This document shows, piece by piece, positions 20,801 through 31,134 of a stretch of DNA of 64,000 nt. The DNA lies in the NCBI GenBank assembly GCA_022702545.1, contig JAHRBC010000001.1, positions 744,001-808,000 of the forward strand. The letters run 5' to 3'. The notes below the pieces were generated by a model. That model had not been told where the DNA came from, did not search any database, and was given only the letters and a program-made list of their open reading frames with translations. A program made the position numbers and the translations under genes. Numbering within the stretch: the first letter of the stretch is position 1; every line of letters begins with the position of its first letter. The stretch comes from Phycomyces nitens. Lineage: Eukaryota; Mucoromycota; Mucoromycetes; Mucorales; Phycomycetaceae.

Positions 20801-22399
20801 TTATGTATTGTCCATAAATGTTCTACTACACTGCCTTGTGAGGCTAAATATATTTTCTGTTGTTGTTAAGACCTTTTTATTTGTGTTCAGACAAAGGGAT
20901 TGTGCTAGCTGAGGGGAAATGAAGGAAGCGTTGGCCCCCGAGTCCACCAGTGCCCAGGTCCGTTCATTCTGTACAAGTATAGGAACGTATAGTGAGCCAT
21001 CGTTATAGGAAGGCGGTTTATTTTCATTATCCTTATTATTATGTGAAAGGTGTTTTTTACCTTGTGCTTGGAGGTTCAGCTGGCTGAGGTCCACGTCAAT
21101 GTTGTCATTGGCCGGTTCATTGACATGGGCCATGCGGGCGCTACGGTTGGCAAAGACCGGGGTCTTGTTCTTTGCCAAGTGGTATTCTTGGCACTTATGC
21201 CCGGGGACATAAGGTACCTTCTGGCAGAAGCGGCACAGTGTTGGTGCTCTTGGTGCACTCACCGGTGTAGAGAACTTGTTCTCCTTGGGGACCAAGTTTC
21301 TCAATACCTGACACTCCTGTAAGGAGTGTCGTCCCTTGGGGTGGACTGGGCAAGACCCATTGCTGCTGGTACGTCCGACCCGTGGAGAAACCTTACCCTT
21401 CTTGAAGGAACTGTTGCCCTCCTGTTGGTGGTGGTGTTGGTCTTCTTGTCGGCGCTTGCTGCCGGTGGCCCAGCGTTCCTCTTGAGGTCTGACCTCGTTT
21501 TCTTCGCCACAGGTGGCTATCACCAAAGGGATGACCTGGTTAATATTCTTTGGCGTGGTCAGGCCAAAGTGTTGGGCAATTGTCTGCCAGGCCTTCTCTT
21601 TGACCGTCTTCGTCAACGAGGTGACAAAGAGCCAAACCAGTTCTTCGCCGTTGGGCAGTGCTGCGGCGTGGGCAGCCTCTTGGTACTTGCTGGCGTACCC
21701 ACGGATTGGCTCTCTTGGTTCTTGTGTAAGAGCCCGCATCTCTTGTCTCTTCATCCAGAGATGGTAGGGGTTACCGTGCTCTTGTTCCATCTGGCGACGG
21801 AACTCGCCCCAGGTGTAGCCTTTTCCGGCCTTGGTGTACTGGAAGGATATTCTCTGACTCTCGTCGCAGGTAAGCCAGAAGAGACGTTCCCAATGCTTGT
21901 CAAATGTCAAGTTGTGGGCACGGAGCTGCACCTCGAATTCGTTCAGGAACGACCGAATGGACTCGTGGACCATCTTGTTGGGCTGTCTGATGGGCCCACC
22001 TTGGAGCTGGAAGGCTGGCAGGTTCGGGGAAACGAATGAGTCGAGCTTGCTGGCATGCTCCCTGCCTTCCTTCCTCTTGTAGATCTTCTCCAAGACCTCT
22101 GCTGCCGAGGCGTCGCCCAGTACTTCCTGTGCGGACAGGAAGGCTTTCCAGCGCATCATCGTATTGTTGACGGCTGCTTGCGCCAGGTCGACTTCCTCGG
22201 ATGAAGCGCTGGGATTGGACAAAACTTTCATAAGGTCGGCCGATGCGTTCTTGCGGCGCTTGTCCAAGTCGGCTCCAATTGCCATGGTGTCAATGGCTAC
22301 GGGTTCCTCGGTGATATCAATGATTTCTCCCATCACTTGGTCTTCAACGATGTGGTGGGGCACACCGCTGATATCGGTCTGGATGCTCTCGTTAGAGCT
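20801..22399 (-). mobile_element. Ty3/gypsy gag and start of protease, truncated
   Basis: A continuous minus-strand frame with no upstream ATG (a stop lies just before 22440), so the 5' end is lost. It encodes a gag domain (WERLFWLTCDESQRISFQYT near 21870 and GYTWGEFRRQMEQEHGNPYH near 21790), a basic Gln-rich stretch, a zinc knuckle variant CRFCQKVPYVPGHKCQEY (about 21200), and the aspartic protease active site ALVDSGANASFISPQLAQ (about 20930). It stops before the rest of protease and reverse transcriptase. It is strikingly GC-rich against its AT-rich surroundings, so it comes from a different or younger element than the integrase at 9261. Confidence 0.85.
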
Positions 22400-22506
22400 G
22401 CCAAGGAAAGCATTATCAAAATGGTTAGATATTGTTGAGAATTAAAAGAATTTCATATAAAATTTAATTCACAGTGAAAAAAAATTGGATAAATTGGAAA
22501 AGGAAC

Positions 22507-22770
22507 TTACAGATTGCGTGAAAGTGTTATTTATTAAAAGAAAAAAGAAAAAGAAAAATATTACGGTGGTTTATATCCTTGGTATTCTAATTATTTTATA
22601 CTATAATATATATTGTGTAACGGTGGTTGTCACTGTAGCAGTGTGAACTGTAAATGTACTTGCTGTGTAACTATTCCTGATATGTGGCTAGGGTCATTAG
22701 CAAGTAGTAACCGGAGATCAGTTGTGGAGTCTGTATCTCACTCAATTGTTGTGAGCATACTACACTGCCT
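22507..22770 (-). repeat. Repeat A, minus orientation
   Basis: Starts tgcgtgaaagtgttattta and keeps gtcattagcaagtagtaaccggagatc and ctcaattgttgtgagcatac. It marks the right edge of the dense repeat region. Confidence 0.65.
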
Positions 22771-23149
22771 ATAAGATATTAACTTGTGAATTAAAATAAA
22801 ATATTCACATTCAATGCCTGGTTTTCTCATACGTACAAACAAAAGAAAGGAGACAGAGAGACGATTTATCTGTCTGGCATGCCTATCAACGATATCCAGT
22901 TGACACTACCAATCAAAGAAAATTCAAGCCATCTTGTCTATACTAATCTCCAAGGCTCTTATCAAAGTCTCTGTATTTATGCAGCAATCAAAAATCAATT
23001 ATAATGCTTTGCTATTCGTTAATAAATATATCTTGAAATCATCACCTATTTTTACTAGGTTAATTGAGAGGATAAAGATTAATACCAGTCTATCAAGCTA
23101 TAGCTGATAAAGACACTTGAAAGTACTTTTAGATACCATACAGTGGCTC
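22771..23149. other. Intergenic, no gene recognised
   Basis: AT-rich sequence without a supported open frame or known repeat. Confidence 0.45.
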
Positions 23150-24420
23150 CAGTGTCAGATATTATTGATATGTCAAGAAACGCAATTTGGCACCAGATCC
23201 ACTGCAAACATCAATTTTCACAAACATGTTGCACAAGAATAGTGAAAAGTCCTTTTTACTGACCTCCTCTTGAAATAAACCAATCAACTGTACTTTATCT
23301 GTAAAAAAGAAAAAGAAAACGGTACAAATAGAAACGTCAGTTGGAGGGCATTCAAACGTCTGCTGAAATATGTGAATCCAACAAGAGACAAAACGCAAGC
23401 ACACAACCCATGATGGTTATATCAATCCTGATATAATCAGCGACGATGTCAATGTATCCAACAAAAGATAATATTGTTAAGCAATCAAGTGCACTAGGCG
23501 AATTATTTCTTGTTCTGAATATAAGATCCTACCAGTATCTTGTCCGAGTCTTCGTATGTCTTGTCAGAGGTTGATGACATTCCATGCGGCTACATGTGTA
23601 AAATGGGGATGCCTGAACTTGGTAGCAGTAACATTCCTAGTTTGCCGATAGAAATTGCAGACAGTCAACTTGCGGAATTAGGTGTTGATGCCCAATCATT
23701 GGCCATCAATAACTCAATGCACCCATTAGACGTAGTCAATCGTTTAAGATTGTCTGTGATTTTTGAATCTGATGAAGAACAGGCCGATACTACTATAGAC
23801 CTTCCCAACAGTGTCTACAAAAAAACATCAGAGAGTTTAAACGGGCTATTCTGGCCAAAAGATTCTTTAATCGGCCTGAACCAAGTTTGAACTTTATGGA
23901 GCTATCGTTTGAATAACATCCTTGGCTCAACATACCTTCTTCACGGCATGGACCGAATTAAGAACAAACGCTCTGAACTAAATCTAATAGCTACATCTGT
24001 CTCAACCTTTTTGTCACCGTTCTTCTCTTCTCACGATGATGCGCAGATGGAGTTTGACGCTATTTCATGAGTGTATAAGCAACAAGAAGTTGTGGACAAG
24101 GACAAATTACGTCTAGATATTTTGATGCATATCAGACAGCATGGTCAAGTAATTAAAGTTGCTTGCGGAAAAGTCAAGAAGCCTGGTGTGTCTCAGCAGC
24201 TTCTGACTAAAGATAAAATTCGGGCATTGGAGGTGATGAAAAGGCAACTCTATATCAGATTAAAATATGCCAAAGCTCACTATGAAGCAGTGACATTTGG
24301 CATTCTGGTCCAGGGTAAGCATTGGAAGATGTTTATTGTAAACTTCCTTAAAACTAAATATCTATATATATATTTCAAAAGGTCTTTTTGTAATACTTTT
24401 GCAAATGACCCTTGATTTGA
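23150..24420 (+). pseudogene. Decayed unrecognised gene, several coding-like blocks
   Basis: Plus-strand coding-like blocks occur in changing frames: about 23170-23275 (KRNLAPDPLQTSIFTNMLHK); about 23330-23415 (WRAFKRLLKYVNPTRDKTQA); 23540-23890 (an acidic 116-codon frame without ATG); 23890-24070 (ends SPFFSSHDDAQMEFDAIS); and 24071-24415 (basic, with KLRLDILMHIRQHGQVIK). Stops and frame shifts lie between them and no splice set joins them cleanly. The pattern fits a dead gene, possibly from a transposon. I recognise no family. Confidence 0.35.
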
Positions 24421-25377
24421 CAAAAGGTGTGTATGTCTATCAAGAACAATCACCTTTTGTCTTGCCGACGACTTTCGAGACGTATTCTCATATGGACACG
24501 TCCATAGAATTTATTCAAGTATTCAAGCTATAATATATCAATATTCTATCGTTTTACTGATATCAACTGTTGTCACTCTATTTTATGGGGGAAAATAATG
24601 AATTCCTTGTTGAAGCCCAAAGATAGTGACAAAAGCCAAATTTTGAAAGGTCTTATTTTGGATAAATACTTGCTATATTTAGTATTTTAATAACCACAAT
24701 AAGTAATAAAGCTACTAAATGTATACCGCCAAGGCTGCCTTTTGTTCTTTTTCGCCAAGTGGCCAAGTGTGGTCCAGAGCACTTTAAACGTCAAACCATT
24801 ATATCATTGCCAAAGTCAATGACTAGACTAGACCAGTATCCAATATATAATCATATCATTAAAAAAAAGCATAAAATGATAAGCCTATAATAATTAGGCC
24901 TTTGAAATAAAAGCAGATATAGCTTGTTGCATATAGGAACATGGACAAGACAACGGAGCTCTGGGAGAGCAAGAGAAGCTGGCTGGCTATTTTAAAATAC
25001 ATATATGATGACTATTGTATGACAAGAGCTAAATTCAGTCATACTTTATATCATAATCCTCCATTAGATCATTTTAATAGTGCAAAAAAGAACATGTTCA
25101 AATAAAGATGCCCAATACTTGGTAAAGAAGACAAACCACCAAGTAACTGGTACCGATACCAAAAGGCCCAATATTTATATATATAAAAGACATCAACAGA
25201 AACTTTGTCAGGCTATTTTTCTTTTTTTTAAAAAAAGGGTGCTTTTCACTAGATTATTTATCTCTTGGCGCTTAGTTCCATAATGGTAAAGGTGACTGTC
25301 AGGTCTATCCATTTCTTGGCTTAAGAACATGTTCTTTTTTTAAAAAGAACACGTCTTCTTTAACTTATACCCTCAAA
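24421..25377. other. Intergenic, no gene recognised
   Basis: AT-rich. A short frame at 25080-25283 is low-complexity and lacks a supported start. It presumably holds the promoter of the SYLF-SH3 gene at its right end. Confidence 0.45.
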
Positions 25378-27099
25378 ATGGCGCCCAGAACACAGAAAGA
25401 TTTAGAAGGTTTGCTTTCAGGCTCACGACAAGAATTAATCAAAGCTAACTCTTGACTATTATATCAAAAAATATAGACGATATCTACAAGGGAATCGATA
25501 TTCTCGAAGCGTTCACAGGCAAATATAAAGGAGCTCTGGGCAGGAACGGTCATTAGAATAAACTAACTTTGGCATGCAGGACGCAATCCGGGAACATTGA
25601 TTCCAAAATCTATACTTGCCAATGCTCATGGACTGATCATCATTCGAGTGTTTCGGATCGGTTTGATGGTCTCTGCCAGGAGTGGCACGGGAATAATTAT
25701 AGCAAGGTGAGAATTATCCAAGCCAAATCATCAAATCTAATCAATTTTCTCTTGGCCTTGATAGAAATCCTGATGGCAGTAAGAATATAAAATGTTATGA
25801 TTTACTCCTTGGAGAGCTTACTGACATTTCCTGTAGGTTGGTCTGCACCATCAGGTATTTCTTTGAATGGAGTTGTAAGTATATAAAAGTGTTTTCTAGC
25901 AGTTGAACCAACTCGGTTTTTTGGTTTTTTTTTGGTTTTATAGGGTGCTGGATATCAGGCCGGTGTTGAATCAACCAGCTTTGTGATTGTAATGAACTAT
26001 CGTGCTGCCATAAAGTCATTTCTTCAAGGTGGAGGTCAATTTGAATTGGGCGTCACAGCTTCCTTAGCAATTGGCCCATATGGTAGAGCTGCTGAACTGT
26101 CAGCAGGAACCAATAATGGCAACTATCTTGCAGTTACTTATTCGTACAGGTAAGGGATCCAAGAAAGGTAGATTTTATTGAGGCTAATGCTTGGCAATAG
26201 TCTATCAAAGGGAATCTATGGCGGTAAATACATCTTGATCCTTAATGTGGATATATCCATATACTAAAACCAAAACAACAGGCTATTCAATAGGTGGAGC
26301 AAAATTGTCTGAGCGGCCAAACACAAATAAAGCATTTTATGGTAGACCAATCAGTGCTAAACAGATTCTTGAAGGTGGAGAACCGAGACCACTGGTAGCC
26401 AGACGTCTTTACGAAATACTTGACAGCATTTGTGGAGGTGCAACAACGCACTTTGGCTCAAAATCAGGCACCGGTACAAGTATCTCATCACAAAGTAACA
26501 TAGAGTACATACCACCAATCGATCCAGGTCGTAGTTTGGGCTATCCTCCTGCCAATCCACCCACCCGGTTCGACCCAGCACAGAACCAGTCTCTCTTTTC
26601 AGAACCACCACCGCCTTATGAGCCAAGACCAAATACAGGGAAAGATCATGGCGAATGGAACAGCAATAACTATACCAATGATAACAAGATCCATGCCAAC
26701 AATTCACCCCAAAGCTATCCAGCTATATCCCCCGCAGAGAGTAGCATTGGACGCAATCTATCTTATGGTAGCAGCAGTAGTTTTAACCATGCCAATAAGA
26801 ACAACGAAGAATATGACCCTTTCAACGCTCACTTCATTAACCAGAACATGGCTAATGAAAGCAATAGTACAAAAGGTGGACGTAGTGTGCCACCGATTCC
26901 TCCTTCTGAACCCACCTTTACCGTAGTAACTGCTCTGTATGACTACCAAGGAAACCCATCTACCGAACTATCTTTTTCTGCTGGAGACACCATCATTGTA
27001 ACAAAGCGCACCGAAGACCGCCAAAGTTGGTGGGAGGGAGAGATTGGAGACAAACGAGGATCCTTTCCAGCTAATTATACCGAAGATTTAACAAATTAA
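25378..27099 (+). CDS. SYLF-SH3 protein, Ysc84/Lsb3/SH3YL1 family
   Basis: Eight exons: 25378-25408, 25477-25518, 25580-25706, 25765-25778, 25837-25874, 25944-26149, 26201-26223 and 26282-27099, giving 432 residues. The SYLF lipid- and actin-binding domain spans about residues 10-210 (IPKSILANAHGLIIIRVFRI, SARSGTGIIIAR, YGRAAELSAG, KAFYGRPISAKQIL). A Pro/Ser/Asn-rich linker follows, then a C-terminal SH3 domain from about 375 (ALYDYQGNPSTELSF, QSWWEGEIGDKRGSFPANY). Family members act at cortical actin patches in endocytosis. The second intron (25519-25579) starts with GC, in the context CAG/GCAAAT. Exon 4 is only 14 bp. The first exon boundary is the least certain part. Confidence 0.85.
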
Positions 27100-28370
27100 A
27101 ATAATAATATTTAAAATGTTCATTTTGCATGTAATTGACAGCCATCATATCTTGGCTACTTTGACAATAAAAACGTTCTTGTAGTCTTGGCCAACCATTT
27201 ATTCTTTATTTATGTTTATTCAAATAATAAATGTTGTAATTGATAACCACAAGAAACTCTGTCAAAAGTTGGTTACTTTGCAATATTTTACTTTAATAAA
27301 CTGAATTTAATATTTAAACAATACTATATATACACCACATTCAAGTGAAACGCAGACTCTACAACCGATATCCGGTTATTATTTGCTAATGAGCATGGCA
27401 AGTTGACATCTCAATAGGCACACATACCATTAAGGCCCTTTACACTTCAACAGTGATAACCGATCATTAAAGAGTGTTAATTTCAAGAGAATTTGAATAT
27501 CTGTCAATTGATATGTAGCAGTATCATCAATCAATCAAGATAATCGGATCCAACAAACCTAGGATATCGATTGAGAATCCCAAAGAAAAACTTGGGATGA
27601 CAAACACTATGCTATATTGTCTAATCGACATGTGCGATTCCATTGACAATTGTCCTGAGAACTATTCAAACTTGACGGCTATTGATGTTATTGTCTATAT
27701 ATAATCATATTTAGTATGAAGTTTGACTCTAATACGATACTTGGGCCGATAGAGATACTAGGAGAGAAAGATATTTGTAACCAAAGGGTATGGAAATAGT
27801 TTTGCCAAGAACGTTCTTTCATGATACAAAGAGTTTTCCATAAATACAATTAAGCGATTATTGCTAAAAAAAAAAACGATGTGCTCCATATTATGGTGGT
27901 TCGTATATCTCATGGTACAAGACAAGTGGGTCATTGATAACTTTGAGCTCTGGAAAGCTTATAGCTTGGATTTCAAACATATTGATTATATTTGATGCTG
28001 TACATGACAGCCAGATGCTGGCATAATATTTTTATTACAAGCATTACTGAAACTAGCCTTGATATAAAATAAACTTGGAGAATTCCTTTCAATATTTTAT
28101 TAAGTTTATATGCACACAACAGCCCGAACAATGGTTTTTAATAATAATCATAATATCATTATTTGATTCAATGGATAATAAACGAGTCTATTATAGACTA
28201 TATCGTATTGTGGTTTAAACATAATGATCTATAATATAAATTTCTGTAAAATAAAATGAATTATAAAGAAAACAAGAATATTTCACTGGAAAATCATTGA
28301 AAAAACGTCACTCAAAAGCGATTCTCGCAGCTTAAATCCAATTGTCTTATTATCACACTCCCAATTAATC
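27100..28370. other. Intergenic with one partial repeat A
   Basis: A truncated plus-strand repeat A lies at about 27327-27490 (tacaccacattcaagtgaaac, accgatatccggttatta, cagtgataaccgatcatt). It is the most distal copy from the repeat region apart from the right edge. The rest is AT-rich and without a recognised gene. Confidence 0.55.
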
Positions 28371-28878
28371 ATGGTCTGCACGAAATGTGAAAAGAAGTTG
28401 GTCAGCATGGCTGCACCCGATAAATGGAAGGAAGGATCCACCAATTCTGTTGGTAAGATTCACAACAAACAAAAATATAGCCAGTCATCTAACATTTCAA
28501 TGCATGCTTTAATTCTAACAATGATTTGTCTTGTAATGCACAGCTGGATCATCAGGACGCAAGTTGAATCAGAACAAGCTTTTGTCGAGTTCAGCAAAAC
28601 TAAGGCAAGACGATTGATTTATTTTTTAAAAAAAGTTTGGGATTAACATTATTTGAATTAGATTCAATCCTTATGAAAGTAAATGCAAGATATGCAAGGC
28701 AAAACTTCATCAAATAAAGGCTCATTATTGCCAAGGTAAGCCATAGCCTACAATCCCCAGCCGTTTCGTCTTTACTTAATATCCTATACTTTTAGCCTGC
28801 TCTTATAAAAAGGGTATCTGTGCCATGTGTGGCAAGCAAGTACTGGATACAACCAATTACAAGCAATCCTCAAAGTAG
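28371..28878 (+). CDS. CRIPT: CRIPT homolog
   Basis: Four exons, 28371-28452, 28544-28604, 28662-28735 and 28796-28878, give 99 residues, close to the usual 101. It has the family's paired CxxC motifs: CTKC near the start, CKIC in the middle, then CQACSYKKGICAMCGKQVLD before the end. CRIPT was named as a cysteine-rich PDZ-binding protein in animals; in most eukaryotes it is a small zinc protein associated with the spliceosome. The second intron (28605-28661) has a GC donor, AAG/GCAAGA. Splice phases all agree. Confidence 0.93.
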
Positions 28879-29233
28879 AGAATGGAAAATGCTAAACATC
28901 TAAACACATATATCAGCAACATGTTCCTTTATCCATAGACATGCGTTTAATCCCTTTGGTAGTATAATCCTTGGTGATATCTCGAAATATAATACAAATA
29001 ATCCAACTATCAAACAAAAAAAACCTGTAACTTGATTCAAATTCTAACTGTTTTTTTTTGCCAAACTGTGTAATACATATACATATATATATATAATCTC
29101 TATCAGCATTTAATGCCAATTCAAAAAAACTATTTACTTTGTTATAAATATCTGTATTTTAGCCTTTTAGGCTTAACCATATTGTCTTGAACATTGTATG
29201 GAATGATGGCTAGATGCCAATCAAAGAGCATGC

Positions 29234-29863
29234 CTATTGACGACTACCATCGGCTCTCAACCAATCAATTGCTTCTTTCTCAGAAACAAGCGTTGGAAAT
29301 CCAAATCCATTGGAGGTTGTGGAAAAGAGCTGTGCAAAATTAATCTGTTGGAATTGGGAATTGCTGTACATGGGCATTGGAGGAGGAGGTGCTTGAGGAA
29401 GAGCAGCATTCCTTGAGGCTATTTCTTGTGAAGCCTGTAGCTCTTGTAAAAGTAGCTTTTGTTTACAATATATAATTTAATATATTTGCTCATTGCCATC
29501 TCTAGTTGATTTACCTGTCTCTCTACTTCTAGTCTCTGTTCATCCTCTAGGCGTCTTTGTTCTTCTTTTGCCTTTGCCTGTTCCTGTTCTTCCTCTCTTC
29601 GTATCTAAGTTATTCTTTTTTTAAAATAAAATAAAATAAAGGCAGATGGATTTATAGTTTCAAATACATCTTTATAGCCTTACAGCCACAGAATGTCGAT
29701 TTTTGAATCGTGCAAGACGATCATGCATCTCTTTTAGATGATTTCGTCGATCGCAAAGTAATTGAGACGAATCTAGAGTATTTGATAGGTTGACTGATTC
29801 GCCAAGTGGCTTCTGGAGACCATTTGTGTCTAGAGTGGATGGTATTGAGATTGGCTTTTCCAT
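29234..29863 (-). CDS. Coiled-coil protein of unknown function
   Basis: Three exons, 29863-29684, 29604-29515 and 29455-29234, in phase 0, give 163 residues from the ATG at 29863. The middle exon is a charged helix (IRREEEQEQAKAKEEQRRLE) and the whole of about residues 35-105 is predicted coiled coil by its heptad-like pattern. A Pro-rich patch (APPPPMPMY) and a C-terminal SEKEAIDWLRADGS follow. I do not recognise a family. Its 3' end faces the 3' end of CRIPT. Confidence 0.7.
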
Positions 29864-30179
29864 GGGATTAACAAAAAAAGAATACAGAAAAAGGATATCC
29901 TCTCTTTTTAGACCTTTTAATCCCAGTAATCAAAAAGCTGTCTGTTTAGTGCATTTCAATATTACGCTTGATTCTCTTTGAGGCTTAGGATTCTGGTCCT
30001 TGAGCTGCATATGGAATTAGAGCTAATTAAGAACTGCTTGACCTGGTATCTAGACCCAAAGAACATACTTTTTTTTATTAAAAAAAAAGTGATAAAGAAG
30101 TCTTCTCTTTCAGCTTAGCCCAGAAGAGTTCCTTGTACTCTTTTTACATTGTCGAATAAATTATTATTGCTGTTTTTTT

Positions 30180-30250
30180 TACTTGATATAGAGACAACTT
30201 TGAATTTTTTTAGACGAATTAAAATTCCAAAGTTGTCTCCATTTCAAGTA
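30180..30250. mobile_element. 71 bp foldback element, Tc1/mariner-type ends
   Basis: An imperfect palindrome from TACTTGATATAGAGACAACT to its inverted copy ending CATTTCAAGTA, with GACAACTTTG cores in both arms and TA at each boundary. The same end sequence occurs once more at about 34755-34799, next to a broken Tc1/mariner transposase. It looks like an extreme MITE made of little more than two terminal repeats. Confidence 0.6.
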
Positions 30251-30624
30251 AAGAAAAAAATGGTATCTAGCCAGAAAGTGTTTAGATTTGTATAAAGGAA
30301 ACCCCCTGTAGATTCCTTGTATTTATAGAGATTATCATTAAAATGTAAAATTCAACAGTCATTAAAAAATTAACCACTGCTTTATTTGATACAAATAGCC
30401 ATTATTTTAAACATTGAAAATATTCTTGTAAAATGGCAATAAACAGCCTTTGAAGTCTCTTTATATCCATGGCATTTAGTATAAAAAGTGGTTCAGTCCC
30501 ACTTAGATACATCTCCAGAGTATAATATAACCTCCATTTCTCAATCAAAGAGGATAAAATCCATCACTCTAAATCATACTTTGCATGAAATTATGCTCTT
30601 TAGACATGAAATAGTTTACAAGAG

Positions 30625-31005
30625 TTATACGTGAGGATAAAGACCCATTTTTTGCAAAGATGTGCTAATAGTATTTACACAAACAGACTTTCCCGTCTCT
30701 TCCTTTATTGCACGAGTCAAGTCAGCCAAAGTTTGGTGCTGATTTCTCTTGAAGATTAAACCCAAAAGTCTTTGTTCTCTGGGTAAAAGTATATGTGGTC
30801 TTCCCGGACGCTCCTTGTCAGCAACAGACCCAGTTTCTTTGTATTTCTTAATAATACGAGAGATTGTGGTTGGTGGAATGTTTTGGTTTCTAGCAATGTC
30901 TGCAACTCTCATTCCACTTATCCAAAGGCCAATAACAATTCCTTTTCTAAAGTCTGAAAGCTTCGTGATCGTCTTGGTGGGTTTAGAGTCTTGTAATTTG
31001 GGCAT
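30625..31005 (-). CDS. HTH-only protein derived from a Tc1/mariner transposase
   Basis: A 126-residue frame from the ATG at 31005. It matches the N-terminal paired-type DNA-binding half of Tc1/mariner transposases: first helix-turn-helix (DFRKGIVIGLWISGMRVADI, then IPPTTISRIIKKYKETGSV), the linker GRPHILLPREQR, and the second HTH (QTLADLTRAIKEETGKSV to TSLQKMG). It stops cleanly after LYPHV, where a full transposase would enter the catalytic domain. No DDE part follows. It could be a relic or a domesticated DNA-binding protein. It lies 130 bp downstream of the Hsp70-like gene. Confidence 0.75.
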   Translation of the reverse strand: MPKLQDSKPTKTITKLSDFRKGIVIGLWISGMRVADIARNQNIPPTTISRIIKKYKETGSVADKERPGRPHILLPREQRLLGLIFKRNQHQTLADLTRAIKEETGKSVCVNTISTSLQKMGLYPHV

Positions 31006-31134
31006 AATGTCAAAGAGAAATGATTGCAGAAATTGCAAAAAAAACTAAAGAATAAATAGCCGAGATTGAATAGGCGCTGTTTCCTTTGGCATTATCTTGT
31101 TGTAAAGTGGTCATTTTATTGTATTGAAACCTCT

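Noticed and set aside
21326..22039. 237-codon plus-strand frame
   Set aside because: Exact antisense shadow of the gag frame in GC-rich DNA.
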